A DNA stretch of 64,000 nt from Herbaspirillum sp. DW155 (GCF_037076565.1 NZ_AP029028.1:4836001-4900000); one strand, 5' to 3'. Positions 17,634 through 27,477 are shown, counted from the first letter of the stretch. Translations and numbers: made by a program. The notes: a model not told the origin generated them from the letters alone.

Positions 17634-20598
17634 AGGAATGTACTGCGGATGAAACTGCGGACTTGCCCGCGGCATCGCGATACCACGGCTGGCCGGTGAT
17701 GCTGACCGACTTGCCCTTGGGCAGCGCCACGCCGTCGGCGGTGGCGCTACAGCTGCGCGCACCGGTGATGCTGAAAGTGGAAGCACCATTGGCCGTGAGC
17801 GAGAAGCGCAGCTCGGCCTTGTTGCCGTTGATGCTGCGCTGGAAGTCGCCCACCTGGCCGGCAGCCTCGAGCAGCATCGGCAAGGCCGGCGAGGCGTCGG
17901 GCTGGGTGGATTCACTGCGCTGGCGGATGCGCACTTCGCCCGCCGAGGTGATGAGATAGCGGCCACTGGGGCCGGGCGCGATACCGGCGATGCCGGGCAC
18001 GGACAGGTCCACGTCGGCGGCCCCGGCGGGAATGCGCAGTGTGCGCAGATAGGCGCCGGTCCGATAGACCAGCGTGCCATCGGCGGTGCGGGCGATGCTG
18101 GTGTTTTCGAAGTCGAGCACCTTGCGGATGTATTGCGAGACATACAGGCGCGTGAACGGCTGCGCCTGCGCCCACTGATGGATCTTGTGCAGCGCCGCCA
18201 CCGAGGCCGGCTTGGTACCGGCGTAGAAATGGTAGTAGATGTCCACGGCCTTGAAGCGCACCGGCTCACCGGTCAGTTCATAGCTTTCGATGGCGCGCTG
18301 GAAGCCGTAGAAGGGACCGGTCCAGTTGCCGGTATAGACGTTCTCGTCCTGGTTGGGCGCGAACACCTGGTACCAGCCCTGCTTGCGCACGCCCTGCGCG
18401 GCGATGTCGGTCCAGGTATTGCGGCTCCGGGTGATCATGGTGTCGCCGCCGTTCATGTTGAGAAAACCGTCCAGGTAAGTCTGGGCGATGGCTTCCGGGG
18501 GCGGCACGCAATCACCGGTCCAGAGGAAGACCTCGGCCTTCTTGCCGGGCGGCAGCAAGGTCTTGTTGATGTAATCCATCGAGCCCTTGATCTCGCGCTG
18601 CAAATTGAACTTGTAGTTGGGAATGTCCAGCGTGTGCGAGGCGTCGCCATCCATCTGGCTGATGTCGGCGGTACGGGTGTCATGCATCGCATCGGCCCAG
18701 CTGAAGGGATGCGAGAAGGAATGGCTGGCCGGCTCGATGTAGGGCAGCGTGAACATCTTGCGCGCCAGCGCCGTGGTCTGCGCGGACAGCTGCGGATAGA
18801 CGCCTTGCGGGCTCAGCTCGCCCTCCACCACCGAGACCGTGACCGGAAAGCGATAGCGATCCCAGATTTCACGCTGCAGCACTTCGACCGCAAAGGGCGA
18901 GCCCGGATATTCCGCCTTGGAAGGAAAACCGTCGCCATCGAGATGGCTGGTCTGGATGCGGCGGCCACCTTCGGTGGTCACGTCCGGCACGGGAATGTCG
19001 GGCAGACGCAGCGCGCGCTTCAAGAACAGCATGGGCTGCAGCACCCAGCGCGGCGGGTCCATCACCTGCAGCGTGGTGGTGGCAAACGGCGCCAGTGCAA
19101 AGCCGCCCCACGGCGTGAGGGCAGCGGCATCGTAGGTATTGTTGTGGCCGTCCTTCATGCGCAGCAAGGATTTGCCGGCTGGATCGGTCAGGCGCACCGC
19201 CTCCAGTTGGGTGCGGTCTACCCGTGGCGTGGTCTCGAATCCCATCAGCTCGGGGTCTGATTGGGTCACTTCCAGATGCTCCGGCACGGGCGCGGCAAAG
19301 CTGGTCAGCCCCAGCATCCCGGCACTGAGCCTGGTCATCTGGAAACCGAAGGCATTGAAGATGGCCACCGGCACGCCCTCCTTGATGCGCTGGGCGATCC
19401 ACGGCCCCAGCGCCTGGTGGTCGGTGCCGCTGCGGAACCACGTCACCACGCCCGCATAGCGTCCTGCCAGCGGTTCAGTGGGCAAGCCTTCGTGACTGAC
19501 ATCGCGGAATTCGTAGCGCAATCCCAGATGGTTGAGCTGGATACCCAGGAAACGCTGGGCCTCGCTGGTGTGCAGGTCGCTGCCCTCAGGCACGTCCAGC
19601 AGCACCAGCACGTTGCGCGGCACCAGTTCAACCGTGGACAAGCCCATGGACATCAGCGTGCCATCGGCCACCCAAGGGAGGAAGCCATCGGCACTGATCT
19701 TCCTGGCGGTCTCCCGTGCCAGTGCACGGGCGCCGGGCTGCAGAGGGTCGACGTAATCGATGGCGATCACCGGTATGCCGTAGCGGTCGCGCACGGTGCG
19801 CATCTGGCCCGACAGCCAGGCACGGTCACTGTCGCTGACGGTGCCATAGCTGCGACGGCCGGCATCATAGCCGCGATAGAGCGATTCGGCGGCCACTGCA
19901 TAGGTCAGCGGTGCCACCTCCGGAAACAGTTCGAAGCCGCGATTGAGAATCAGCCTGGCCTGCGGATAGCGGCGCTTGAATTCACGCAACGTGGCGATCA
20001 TGGCGCGGGTCTGGGCGGCGCGCTCAACATCGGTCTTGGCGAAGAGCTGATAGGAATCCAGGGTATCGAGGAAGAAGCCGCGCCAACCCTGCGCCCACAG
20101 CGGTGCCACGATCTTGTCGAGGAAGAAGTCGCGCCAGCCGGGGGCGGTCTGGTCGATCACGCGGCTGCCCCAGGCGGCGTTGTCGCCCTTGAGCAGGCCA
20201 GGCGGCATCTGCTTGTAATAGGGTCGGGACGGTTGCACCTCGCCCAACGAGACGTAGGCAAACAATTCATGCGCGCCATTGGCGGCGCTGCGCGTGCGGG
20301 CCGCGGGATCGCGCACGAAGGCCGGCTCCACCACCGCCACGTCAAAGGCCTGCAGATCGGCCAGCGGCGGATTGGGGCCGTAATAGAAGGCGATCGAGCC
20401 CGGCGCTGGTGCCGACACCGCAGGCGTTGCCGCCCCTGGGCTCTGCGCCGGCGCGGCGCCGGTAAGCAAGGCGGCCGCTGCGGCGGCCAAGGTCCGGAGC
20501 AGCGTGCGCACGATGCGCCGGCTTCGGCCTGCTTTCCCCTGAGGTGTGTTGCTTGCTGCAGAGCGCGGCACGTGCTCCCCCGAATAATTTGCTGTCAT
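17563..20598 (-). CDS. pelA: Pel polysaccharide deacetylase/hydrolase PelA
   Basis: First gene of the pel operon, 1011 residues, periplasmic with an N-terminal signal sequence. The N-terminal glycoside hydrolase domain carries FFLDTLD (about 175-181) and a Glu at 238 (AAESLYRG) that fits the catalytic Glu reported for P. aeruginosa PelA (E218). The deacetylase domain has D554 in HLDGDG and H626/H630 in SHSFSH. Their spacing of 72 and 76 residues equals that of the metal-binding D528/H600/H604 of P. aeruginosa PelA. Both activities should therefore be intact. The operon order pelABCDEFG is the standard one. Confidence 0.95.
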   Translation of the reverse strand: MTANYSGEHVPRSAASNTPQGKAGRSRRIVRTLLRTLAAAAAALLTGAAPAQSPGAATPAVSAPAPGSIAFYYGPNPPLADLQAFDVAVVEPAFVRDPAARTRSAANGAHELFAYVSLGEVQPSRPYYKQMPPGLLKGDNAAWGSRVIDQTAPGWRDFFLDKIVAPLWAQGWRGFFLDTLDSYQLFAKTDVERAAQTRAMIATLREFKRRYPQARLILNRGFELFPEVAPLTYAVAAESLYRGYDAGRRSYGTVSDSDRAWLSGQMRTVRDRYGIPVIAIDYVDPLQPGARALARETARKISADGFLPWVADGTLMSMGLSTVELVPRNVLVLLDVPEGSDLHTSEAQRFLGIQLNHLGLRYEFRDVSHEGLPTEPLAGRYAGVVTWFRSGTDHQALGPWIAQRIKEGVPVAIFNAFGFQMTRLSAGMLGLTSFAAPVPEHLEVTQSDPELMGFETTPRVDRTQLEAVRLTDPAGKSLLRMKDGHNNTYDAAALTPWGGFALAPFATTTLQVMDPPRWVLQPMLFLKRALRLPDIPVPDVTTEGGRRIQTSHLDGDGFPSKAEYPGSPFAVEVLQREIWDRYRFPVTVSVVEGELSPQGVYPQLSAQTTALARKMFTLPYIEPASHSFSHPFSWADAMHDTRTADISQMDGDASHTLDIPNYKFNLQREIKGSMDYINKTLLPPGKKAEVFLWTGDCVPPPEAIAQTYLDGFLNMNGGDTMITRSRNTWTDIAAQGVRKQGWYQVFAPNQDENVYTGNWTGPFYGFQRAIESYELTGEPVRFKAVDIYYHFYAGTKPASVAALHKIHQWAQAQPFTRLYVSQYIRKVLDFENTSIARTADGTLVYRTGAYLRTLRIPAGAADVDLSVPGIAGIAPGPSGRYLITSAGEVRIRQRSESTQPDASPALPMLLEAAGQVGDFQRSINGNKAELRFSLTANGASTFSITGARSCSATADGVALPKGKSVSITGQPWYRDAAGKSAVSSAVHSYDIGSATAPLSTTRHLVLVQCTL

Positions 20599-20718
20599 CT
20601 TGAGACTTGATTGAGACCACCATCGCTGCCCCGCAAGGGGGAAGAATCCTGCGCCGGAATCGACGTCCTTACCTGGTGACGTAAAGACGGACCGGAAATA
20701 CCCTGTGTACTTGTTAGC

Positions 20719-20733
20719 AATCTGTATCAGATT
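20719..20733. promoter_or_regulatory. 15-nt palindrome upstream of pelA
   Basis: AATCTG-TAT-CAGATT is a perfect palindrome in the AT-rich patch about 125 bp upstream of the pelA start. It is a candidate binding site for a pel regulator; nothing in the sequence identifies that protein. Confidence 0.4.
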
Positions 20734-21058
20734 TTAACTAGATTCAACTTCAAATTTATTACCTAAAAGGAAATAGATGTCTTAGGGAATGAAAATGTTG
20801 TCGGGCAACCGCGTCCGCATGCCGATCAAAATCGACAAGTTTGTTCACATTTGACAACACAGTGCACAAAAGCGGGGCGCCTCTGTCGCGCTGCCGGCCG
20901 CCAGCGGCGCACCAAAAGCAGGCACCACCAGTCCTTGCGCGTGCATACCGGCGCTTTTGCACCGCGTCCACGGCATCGGCGCCACCGTGACCGCACCGCG
21001 ACAACCGCCGCAAACCCTTGCCAGAGCGCCACCACGGCGCCAATAATCGTCGCCACCG

Positions 21059-21096
21059 GTTGTATGCCAATCTTGTATATCAGCGTGGCACACAAC
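21059..21096. promoter_or_regulatory. inverted repeat upstream of the GntR/FCD gene
   Basis: GTTGTATGCCA (21059-21069) pairs with TGGCACACAAC (21086-21096) at 10 of 11 positions across a 16-nt spacer. The repeat ends 16 bp before the regulator's start codon, a suitable place for autoregulation. Confidence 0.5.
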
Positions 21097-21112
21097 TTGC
21101 TGATGAGAGGGC

Positions 21113-21859
21113 ATGAGCATCGATCCTTCCGTCAAGTCGTCGTCGCAGATTGCGGTCCGCATCACCGAGGCCATCCTCGCCAAGCAACTGGCGCCGGGGA
21201 CCCGGTTGGGCGAGCAGCAGCTGGCCGACCTGTTCGGCGTCTCGCGCACCCAGGTACGCGAAGCGCTGACCCGGCTGATGGCACGCGGCATCGTCACCGT
21301 CAGTGCGCGGCGCGGCTGGTTCGTCATCGAGCCGACTGCGCAGCAGGCGCGCGAAGCCTTCGAGGCGCGCCGCGTGATCGAGCTGGGCCTGTTGCGCCAG
21401 GCGCGGGTGCGGCCGATCAGCGCAGAGGCCATCGGCCAGTTGCGCGACCATATCGCGCGTGAAGAAGCGGCCATTGCGGGGGCCGACGTGGGGGCACGCA
21501 GCTATTTGCTGGGGGACTTCCATGTCTGCCTGTGTGAATGCCTGGGCAACTCGCTGCTGTCGGAAACGCTGCGCGACCTGACCGCCCGCACCACCCTGAC
21601 GGCCATGCTGCACCAGTCGTCGGAGCAGGCCGAGGATTCGTGTTCGGAACATGTATTGATCGTCGAGGCGCTGGAACGCGGCGATCTGGAACAGGCAGAG
21701 CAACTGATGCAGGACCATCTGCAACATGTGGAATCAGGGCTCACCCAGATGCGCAGCAGCGATCCGCTGGAACCGCTGCGGCAGGCGCTGGCTTCGGTAT
21801 CGCGGCAGGGGGTTGCCGGCGATGCTGCAGCGCTGCGCCAGGAAAACAAACGGCCCTAG
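21113..21859 (+). CDS. GntR-family regulator with FCD domain
   Basis: A 248-residue regulator: an N-terminal winged helix (LADLFGVSRTQVREALTRL is the recognition helix region, then GRxx-type wing RRGWFVIEP) and a C-terminal all-helical FCD domain of about 150 residues with metal/ligand His residues (DFHVCLCECLGN, CSEHVLIVEAL, MQDHLQHVESG). It lies just upstream of, and co-directional with, an amino-acid type ABC transporter, so it probably controls that operon. An inverted repeat immediately upstream suggests autoregulation. Ligand unknown. Confidence 0.9.
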   Translation: MSIDPSVKSSSQIAVRITEAILAKQLAPGTRLGEQQLADLFGVSRTQVREALTRLMARGIVTVSARRGWFVIEPTAQQAREAFEARRVIELGLLRQARVRPISAEAIGQLRDHIAREEAAIAGADVGARSYLLGDFHVCLCECLGNSLLSETLRDLTARTTLTAMLHQSSEQAEDSCSEHVLIVEALERGDLEQAEQLMQDHLQHVESGLTQMRSSDPLEPLRQALASVSRQGVAGDAAALRQENKRP

Positions 21860-21921
21860 CCGGCGCATCGCACGGGCCGCTCATCAACGTAGTCAACGAC
21901 ATCAACCCAAGGGAAACTGCT

Positions 21922-22704
21922 ATGAAACTGACCAAACTCCTGCTCGGCCTGATGGCCGGCGCCATGATGTTCTCCGCGTCGGCTGCCCGCGCCGACGCCC
22001 TGGACGATATCCAGAAGCACGGCACGCTGCGCGTGGCGGTGCCGGCTGACTTCCCGCCGTTTGGCTCGGTCGACAGCGACCTGAAACCCCAGGGCCTGGA
22101 CATCGACGTGGCCACCCTGATCGCCAAGAAATTGGGCGTGAAGGTCGAACTGATCCCGGTTTCCAGCGCCAACCGCATTCCCTACCTGACCACGAAGAAG
22201 GTCGATCTGGTCATCTCCAGCATGGGCAAGAATGCCGAGCGTGAAAAAGTGATCGACTTCAGCGCCGCCTATGCGCCCTTCTTCAATGGCGTGTTCGGTC
22301 CGGCCGACCTGCCGGTCAAGAGCGCGGCCGATCTGGCCGGCAAGACCATTGCGGTGACCCGCGGTTCGGTGGAAGACCTGGAACTGACCAAGATCGTGCC
22401 GGCCTCGGCCACCGTGAAGCGCTACGAAGACAACAACAGCACCATCAGCTCCTTCCTCTCCGGCCAGGTGCAACTGGTGGCGACCGGCAACGTGGTGGCT
22501 GCGGCCATCATCGCCAAGAACCCGCCCAAGAAGCCCGAAACCAAGTTCCTCATCAAGGATTCGCCCTGCTTCATCGGCCTGAACAAGGATGAGAAGAAGC
22601 TGCAGGAAAAGGTCGACGCCATCCTGGCCGAATCCAAGAAGGACGGCAGCCTCAACGCCATCTCGCAAAAGTGGCTGGGTCTGCCTCTGCCAGCTGGCCT
22701 GTAA
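21922..22704 (+). CDS. ABC transporter substrate-binding protein, polar amino-acid family
   Basis: A 260-residue periplasmic binding protein of the SBP_bac_3 family. It has a cleavable signal peptide (cut after SAARA), then HGTLRVAVPADFPPFGSVD and the typical GLDIDVATLIAKKLGVKVELIPV and DLVISSMGKNAERE motifs. The ATG at 21922 follows AAGGGA. It probably delivers a polar amino acid or opine-like compound to the two permeases downstream. It is separated from them by about 250 bp of structured DNA, which may serve to make the binding protein more abundant than the membrane parts. Confidence 0.9.
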   Translation: MKLTKLLLGLMAGAMMFSASAARADALDDIQKHGTLRVAVPADFPPFGSVDSDLKPQGLDIDVATLIAKKLGVKVELIPVSSANRIPYLTTKKVDLVISSMGKNAEREKVIDFSAAYAPFFNGVFGPADLPVKSAADLAGKTIAVTRGSVEDLELTKIVPASATVKRYEDNNSTISSFLSGQVQLVATGNVVAAAIIAKNPPKKPETKFLIKDSPCFIGLNKDEKKLQEKVDAILAESKKDGSLNAISQKWLGLPLPAGL

Positions 22705-22720
22705 TTTGCAGTAGTCCCGG

Positions 22721-22782
22721 ACTGTCGTGCCTGCTGCCTGGCTGTCACAGTGCAGTAGGCAACGGGCAACAGGCACGACAGT
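22721..22782 (+). other. large hairpin after the binding-protein gene
   Basis: ACTGTCGTGCCTG (22721-22733) and CAGGCACGACAGT (22770-22782) are perfect 13-bp inverted arms. The stem can be extended inward by TGCCTG/CGGGCA-type pairing with one mismatch. No T-run follows, so it is not a simple terminator. In this position such hairpins often protect the 3' end of the binding-protein mRNA. Confidence 0.65.
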
Positions 22783-22807
22783 GAGCGCACACCTGGGGGG
22801 TGTGCAC

Positions 22808-22883
22808 CAATACAGTCGCACCAGGGCCGCCAATACAGTTGGCAACACCGCCCAATACAGTAGCAACACACTTGCAATACGGT
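22808..22883 (+). repeat. four direct repeats, 22-23 bp period
   Basis: CAATACAGT starts at 22808, 22831 and 22853, and CAATACGGT at 22875, giving steps of 23, 22 and 22 bp. The bases after each copy are partly conserved (GCA/GCAACA). The period is two helical turns, so the copies lie on one face of the DNA. They sit between the hairpin and the first permease gene. Confidence 0.6.
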
Positions 22884-22954
22884 TTCACCCAGGCAGCAGG
22901 CAGGCGGACAACCCGGCAAACGCAGCATCTTGAAGGCAGGGCAGACACGACATC

Positions 22955-23626
22955 ATGGCTTATCAATTCGATTTTCTTTCCACGCTCGACTACACCGACG
23001 TCATCGTCAAGGGTGTGGCGACCACCACCGAGCTTATCGCCATCGGCGGCGTGCTGGGCGTGGCCGTGGGCATCTTCGGTGCCTGGGCACGCACGCAGGG
23101 GCCGGGCTGGCTCAAACCCATCGTCAGCGCTTATGTGGAGATCATCCGCAATACGCCCTTCCTGGTGCAGCTGTTCTTCATCTTCTTCGGCCTGCCTTCG
23201 CTGGACATCCACATCAGCGAAATCACCGCCGCCATCCTGGCCATGGTGATCAACCTGGGCGCCTACAGCACCGAGATCATCCGTGCCGGCGTGCAGGCCA
23301 TCCCGCGCGGGCAGATCGAGGCGGCGCAATCGCTGTCGATGTCGCGCAGCCAGATCTTCCGCCACATCATCCTGCGCCCGGCGCTGCAGAAGATCTGGCC
23401 GGCGCTGTCCTCGCAGGTGGTCATCGTCATGCTGGGCTCGGCGGTGTGTTCGCAGATCGCGGTGGAAGAACTGTCCTTCGCGGCCAACTACATCCAGGGC
23501 CGCAACTTCCGCGCCTTTGAAGCCTACATCGTCGCCACCGCCATCTATCTGGTGCTGGCCATCCTGCTGCGCCAGCTGCTGCGCCTGATCGGCCACTACT
23601 TCATCACCGCCCGGAGGACCGCATGA
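22955..23626 (+). CDS. ABC transporter permease, polar amino-acid family
   Basis: A 223-residue inner-membrane permease of the HisMQ family with about five helices. It carries the EAA loop (GVQAIPRGQIEAAQSLSMSR) that docks with the ATPase, and the upstream IEIIRNTPFLVQLFF-type motif (EIIRNTPFLVQLFFIFFGLP). It overlaps the next permease by four bases (ATGA), showing translational coupling. It should form a heterodimer with that permease. Confidence 0.92.
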   Translation: MAYQFDFLSTLDYTDVIVKGVATTTELIAIGGVLGVAVGIFGAWARTQGPGWLKPIVSAYVEIIRNTPFLVQLFFIFFGLPSLDIHISEITAAILAMVINLGAYSTEIIRAGVQAIPRGQIEAAQSLSMSRSQIFRHIILRPALQKIWPALSSQVVIVMLGSAVCSQIAVEELSFAANYIQGRNFRAFEAYIVATAIYLVLAILLRQLLRLIGHYFITARRTA

Positions 23627-24279
23627 TTTCGTTCACCACCTGGGATATCGTCCGCAACCTCATGCTGGCCTGGCGCTGGACCATTCTCCTGTCGCTGGTC
23701 ACCTTCCTGCTGGGCGGCGCGCTGGGCCTGGTCATCCTCTTCATGCGCACCTCGCGCCAGAACTGGCTGCGCCAGATCGCACGGCTCTACATCGAACTGT
23801 TCCAGGGCACGCCGCTGCTGATGCAGCTGTTCCTGGTCTTCTTTGGCATCGCACTGTTCGGTATCGAGGTACCCGCCTGGCTGGCGGCCGGGCTGGCGCT
23901 GATGTGCTGGAGCGCCTCGTATCTGGCCGAAATCTGGCGCGGCTGCGTGGAAGCCATTCCCAAGGGGCAGTGGGAAGCCTCCTCGGTGCTGGCCATGGGC
24001 TACTTCCAGCAGATGCGCTACATCGTGCTGCCGCAGGCTTTCCGTATTGCGATTGCACCGACGGTGGGATTTGGCGTGCAGATCATCAAGTCCACGGCGG
24101 TGACTTCCATCATCGGCTTCATCGAATTGTCCAAGGCAGGTACCGTCATCACCAATGCCACCTTCCGCCCCTTCACGGTGTTTGCCATCGTGGGCGCCTT
24201 CTACTTCGTGCTTTGCTGGCCGCTGTCCAAGTACAGCCAGTCTTTAGAAAGGAAATACAATGCCGCTCATCGCCATTGA
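23623..24279 (+). CDS. ABC transporter permease, polar amino-acid family
   Basis: A 218-residue HisMQ-type permease, partner of the preceding one. The EAA loop reads CVEAIPKGQWEASSVLAMGY, and YIELFQGTPLLMQLFLVFFG is the conserved N-terminal motif. The ATPase gene starts 20 bases before its end. It is part of the operon 21922-24994. Confidence 0.92.
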   Translation: MISFTTWDIVRNLMLAWRWTILLSLVTFLLGGALGLVILFMRTSRQNWLRQIARLYIELFQGTPLLMQLFLVFFGIALFGIEVPAWLAAGLALMCWSASYLAEIWRGCVEAIPKGQWEASSVLAMGYFQQMRYIVLPQAFRIAIAPTVGFGVQIIKSTAVTSIIGFIELSKAGTVITNATFRPFTVFAIVGAFYFVLCWPLSKYSQSLERKYNAAHRH

Positions 24280-24994
24280 TAACGTCAAGAAACGCTTCGG
24301 CGACAACGAAGTCCTCAAGGGCATCAGCCTGGACGTCGAACCGGGTGAAGTGATCGCCATCATCGGCAAGAGCGGCTCGGGCAAGTCCACTCTCCTGCGC
24401 TGTATCAACGGCCTGGAGAGCATCGACGAAGGCAACATCAGCGTGGCCGGCGCCAAGCTGGGGGCGAGCGAACTGGAACTGCGCAACCTTCGGCTGAAGG
24501 TCGGCATGATCTTCCAGCAGTTCAATCTGTTCCCGCATCTCTCGGTGGGGCGCAACGTAATGATTGCGCCGATGATCGTCAAGGGCACGAGCGAAGCCGA
24601 GGCCATGGCGACGGCCAAGGCCAATCTGGAAAAGGTTGGTCTGGGTCACAAGTTCGATGCCTATCCGGACCAGCTCTCCGGCGGCCAGCAGCAGCGCGTG
24701 GCGATTGCACGTGCGCTGTCGATGAACCCGCAGGCCCTGCTGTGCGACGAGATCACCTCGGCGCTGGACCCGGAACTGGTCAATGAAGTGCTGACCGTCA
24801 TGCGCGGCCTGGCCAAGGAGGGCATGACGCTGTTGATGGTGACGCACGAGATGCGCTTTGCGCGCGAGGTCTGCAACCGGCTGGTGTTCATGCACCAGGG
24901 CAAGGTGCATGAGATCGGCCCGCCGGAGGAATTGTTCGGCAATCCCAAGACGCCGGAATTGCAGCAGTTCATCGGGATGACGCAGGGGGCTTGA
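24260..24994 (+). CDS. ABC transporter ATP-binding protein, polar amino-acid family
   Basis: A 244-residue GlnQ/HisP-type ATPase with Walker [10 protein letters not shown] (about residues 36-44), the signature [15 protein letters not shown], Walker [15 protein letters not shown] and the switch histidine (VTHEM). It energises import by the two permeases just upstream. It is the last gene of the transporter operon and is followed by a rho-independent terminator. Confidence 0.95.
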   Translation: MPLIAIDNVKKRFGDNEVLKGISLDVEPGEVIAIIGKSGSGKSTLLRCINGLESIDEGNISVAGAKLGASELELRNLRLKVGMIFQQFNLFPHLSVGRNVMIAPMIVKGTSEAEAMATAKANLEKVGLGHKFDAYPDQLSGGQQQRVAIARALSMNPQALLCDEITSALDPELVNEVLTVMRGLAKEGMTLLMVTHEMRFAREVCNRLVFMHQGKVHEIGPPEELFGNPKTPELQQFIGMTQGA

Positions 24995-25072
24995 AACCTG
25001 CGCTGGCTGCGGTTCTGCCGGTCAAGCTTGCAACGGTCTGATCAATCCGTTTTTACGCATCATCTGCAATCA

Positions 25073-25100
25073 AAAAGCCCCGGCTGAAACCGGGGCTTTT
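25073..25100. terminator. bidirectional rho-independent terminator
   Basis: AAAAGCCCCGG (25073-25083) and CCGGGGCTTTT (25090-25100) form a perfect 11-bp stem with T-runs on both strands. It serves the ABC operon on the plus strand and the convergent lipoprotein gene on the minus strand. Confidence 0.9.
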
Positions 25101-25126
25101 GCAGGATGCGATAACGCCATCGCAAC

Positions 25127-25672
25127 TCACCGCTCCACTTCACACACCTTCCGGTCATTCTCATAAAACACCACCGGCCCCGTGGTGAAGCGATCCTTGG
25201 GAATGGACACCATCAGATAGTCCTTGACGCGATATGAGGCGCCCGAAGCCGGTGCGCGATAGAGATAGTTCAGCCGCAGGGAGCCGTCGCGCAAACGCAC
25301 CGACAGCGGCGTGAAAACGTGCGGCCGCTCGGCGGCGTCGGGGGCGGTCATGCTGCGTGCCACCACCAGATATTGCTTGCGCTCGAAATGATCGGACGAA
25401 GGTCCGAAGGGGCGCTTGTCGTTCATCACCGGGGCCGGCTGCATCCAGCGGTCCCATTCTTCGCGGCTGCGGATCAGGGCGCAGAAGACCGGCTGGCGCT
25501 GTTCATCCCAGTTCCTCAGAAAACCCTGGTAAGAACCGCTCAGGACAGTCTTGTACGGCACCACCGTCGGATCCTCAGCCTCCGTCCACGGCATCATGGA
25601 ACAGCCTGCCATGGCCGCCAGCACGGCACCACCCAACATCCACTGCATGGTTTCCCTGATCGAATTGCGCAT
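25127..25672 (-). CDS. putative lipoprotein of unknown function
   Basis: About 181 residues. From the ATG at 25672, preceded by GGGGGAAA, the protein has a lipoprotein signal peptide with lipobox AMAGC (Cys24). The frame stays open 71 codons further upstream, but that part is not signal-like. The mature part has no family I recognise; it is mixed alpha/beta in look, with PVFCALIRSREEWDRWMQP and FYENDRKVCEVER as notable stretches. It is monocistronic and convergent to the ABC operon. Function unknown. Confidence 0.75.
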   Translation of the reverse strand: MRNSIRETMQWMLGGAVLAAMAGCSMMPWTEAEDPTVVPYKTVLSGSYQGFLRNWDEQRQPVFCALIRSREEWDRWMQPAPVMNDKRPFGPSSDHFERKQYLVVARSMTAPDAAERPHVFTPLSVRLRDGSLRLNYLYRAPASGASYRVKDYLMVSIPKDRFTTGPVVFYENDRKVCEVER

Positions 25673-25961
25673 TGGTTTCCCCCAAGAAGCGTAGCATTTA
25701 ATCATGTCTTGCCCGTTGCTGGCGAGATTTCGATGCATCTCCGCCAAAGTCCCGCCCCGCAGGACGGAATCGCGCTGCCCTTCAGAGCAACCGGCGCGCC
25801 ATTGGTTCAGCGAACTACCCGGTTTTACCTTTGTGGAGCCAGGTACGGGATTTGCGTGATAATGCGGGGTCCGGAAGGCGGCCATGCTGGCGCGATGGGG
25901 TATTGCGCCACGCCCGCCGGGACTGCATCCAGCGCCCGCCTTCCCTGTTTCTCATTTTTGA

Positions 25962-27032
<1,071 letters not shown>

Positions 27033-27066
27033 GCACGCTACGCTATTGATCTGCTGTTGATCTTCC

Positions 27067-27092
27067 CGCCCGGCCACTGCGCCGGGCGTTTT
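27067..27092 (+). terminator. rho-independent terminator after adenine deaminase
   Basis: CGCCCGGC (27067-27074) and GCCGGGCG (27081-27088) make an 8-bp stem with a 6-nt loop, followed by TTTT. It separates the deaminase transcript from the GntR gene. Confidence 0.85.
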
Positions 27093-27218
27093 CATATCTC
27101 CCGACGGTCAAGCACGCTTCTTGCATGGAAGTTGAAGGAGATTGGCGACGGTCCGGCTGCCTATTGCAGCACACCACCGACACCATTGACCACCCTGTTT
27201 TGCCGCAATCGAGCGCAC

Positions 27219-27234
27219 AAATTGACAACAATTT
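27219..27234. promoter_or_regulatory. palindrome AAATTG-N4-CAATTT
   Basis: AAATTG (27219-27224), ACAA, CAATTT (27229-27234). It contains TTGACAACAA, whose reverse complement TTGTTGTCAA fits the TTGTYGWCAA pattern seen at other sites in this island. The TTGACA inside it could be a promoter -35 box. Confidence 0.5.
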
Positions 27235-27388
27235 TTGGAACAAAGATTACGCCATGCAGCATGGGCTCCACTATTGGCTACAAGGGAAGAACAGGCCCCC
27301 GGCGCTGCGTCGCAGCATCGAAAGTCCGTTCTGCCGTGACCCAAAGCGGATCACCCAGCTTTCTTTTTGGTGCAGAATGAGCCCCATT

Positions 27389-27423
27389 TTGTTGCAAATC
27401 CATTTTCAGATTGTTGACGATCC
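27389..27423. promoter_or_regulatory. composite operator-like element before the GntR gene
   Basis: TTGTTGCAAAT starts at 27389 and TTGTTGACGA at 27411. The whole 35-nt stretch aligns without gaps with 35435-35469 upstream of the NMT1-type transporter, matching at about two thirds of positions. It probably binds the same regulator, most simply the GntR protein encoded next. Confidence 0.5.
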
Positions 27424-27477
27424 ATGCGCCTCGTTGTTGACCGGCAAGCCCTTCCAGACAGTCATTCCAGCCAGAGC

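Larger units (their letters stand above)
20599..21112. other. intergenic region between pelA and a divergent GntR gene
   Basis: This 514-bp divergent region should hold the pel promoter and the regulator promoter. An AT-rich core lies at about 20700-20790. The rest is GC-rich, and I see no supported gene in it. A TTGACAACAC sequence at 20851-20860 resembles the operator-like motif found elsewhere in the window but matches it only partly. Confidence 0.45.
27093..27477. other. intergenic region upstream of the GntR gene
   Basis: No gene is supported in these 385 bp. They contain the palindrome at 27219-27234, a TTGACA (27222-27227) inside it that could be a -35 box, and the operator-like stretch at 27389-27423. 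The region is less GC-rich than its neighbours. Confidence 0.5.

Noticed and set aside
17563-18269. Longer PelB start at 18269
   Set aside because: The extra 212 codons are an out-of-frame reading of pelA with Ser/Arg/Pro-rich composition; the membrane helix and TPR region begin after 17633.
22808-22883. Possible CRISPR-like array
   Set aside because: Repeats of nine bases with 13- to 14-bp spacers and only four copies; no cas genes are near.
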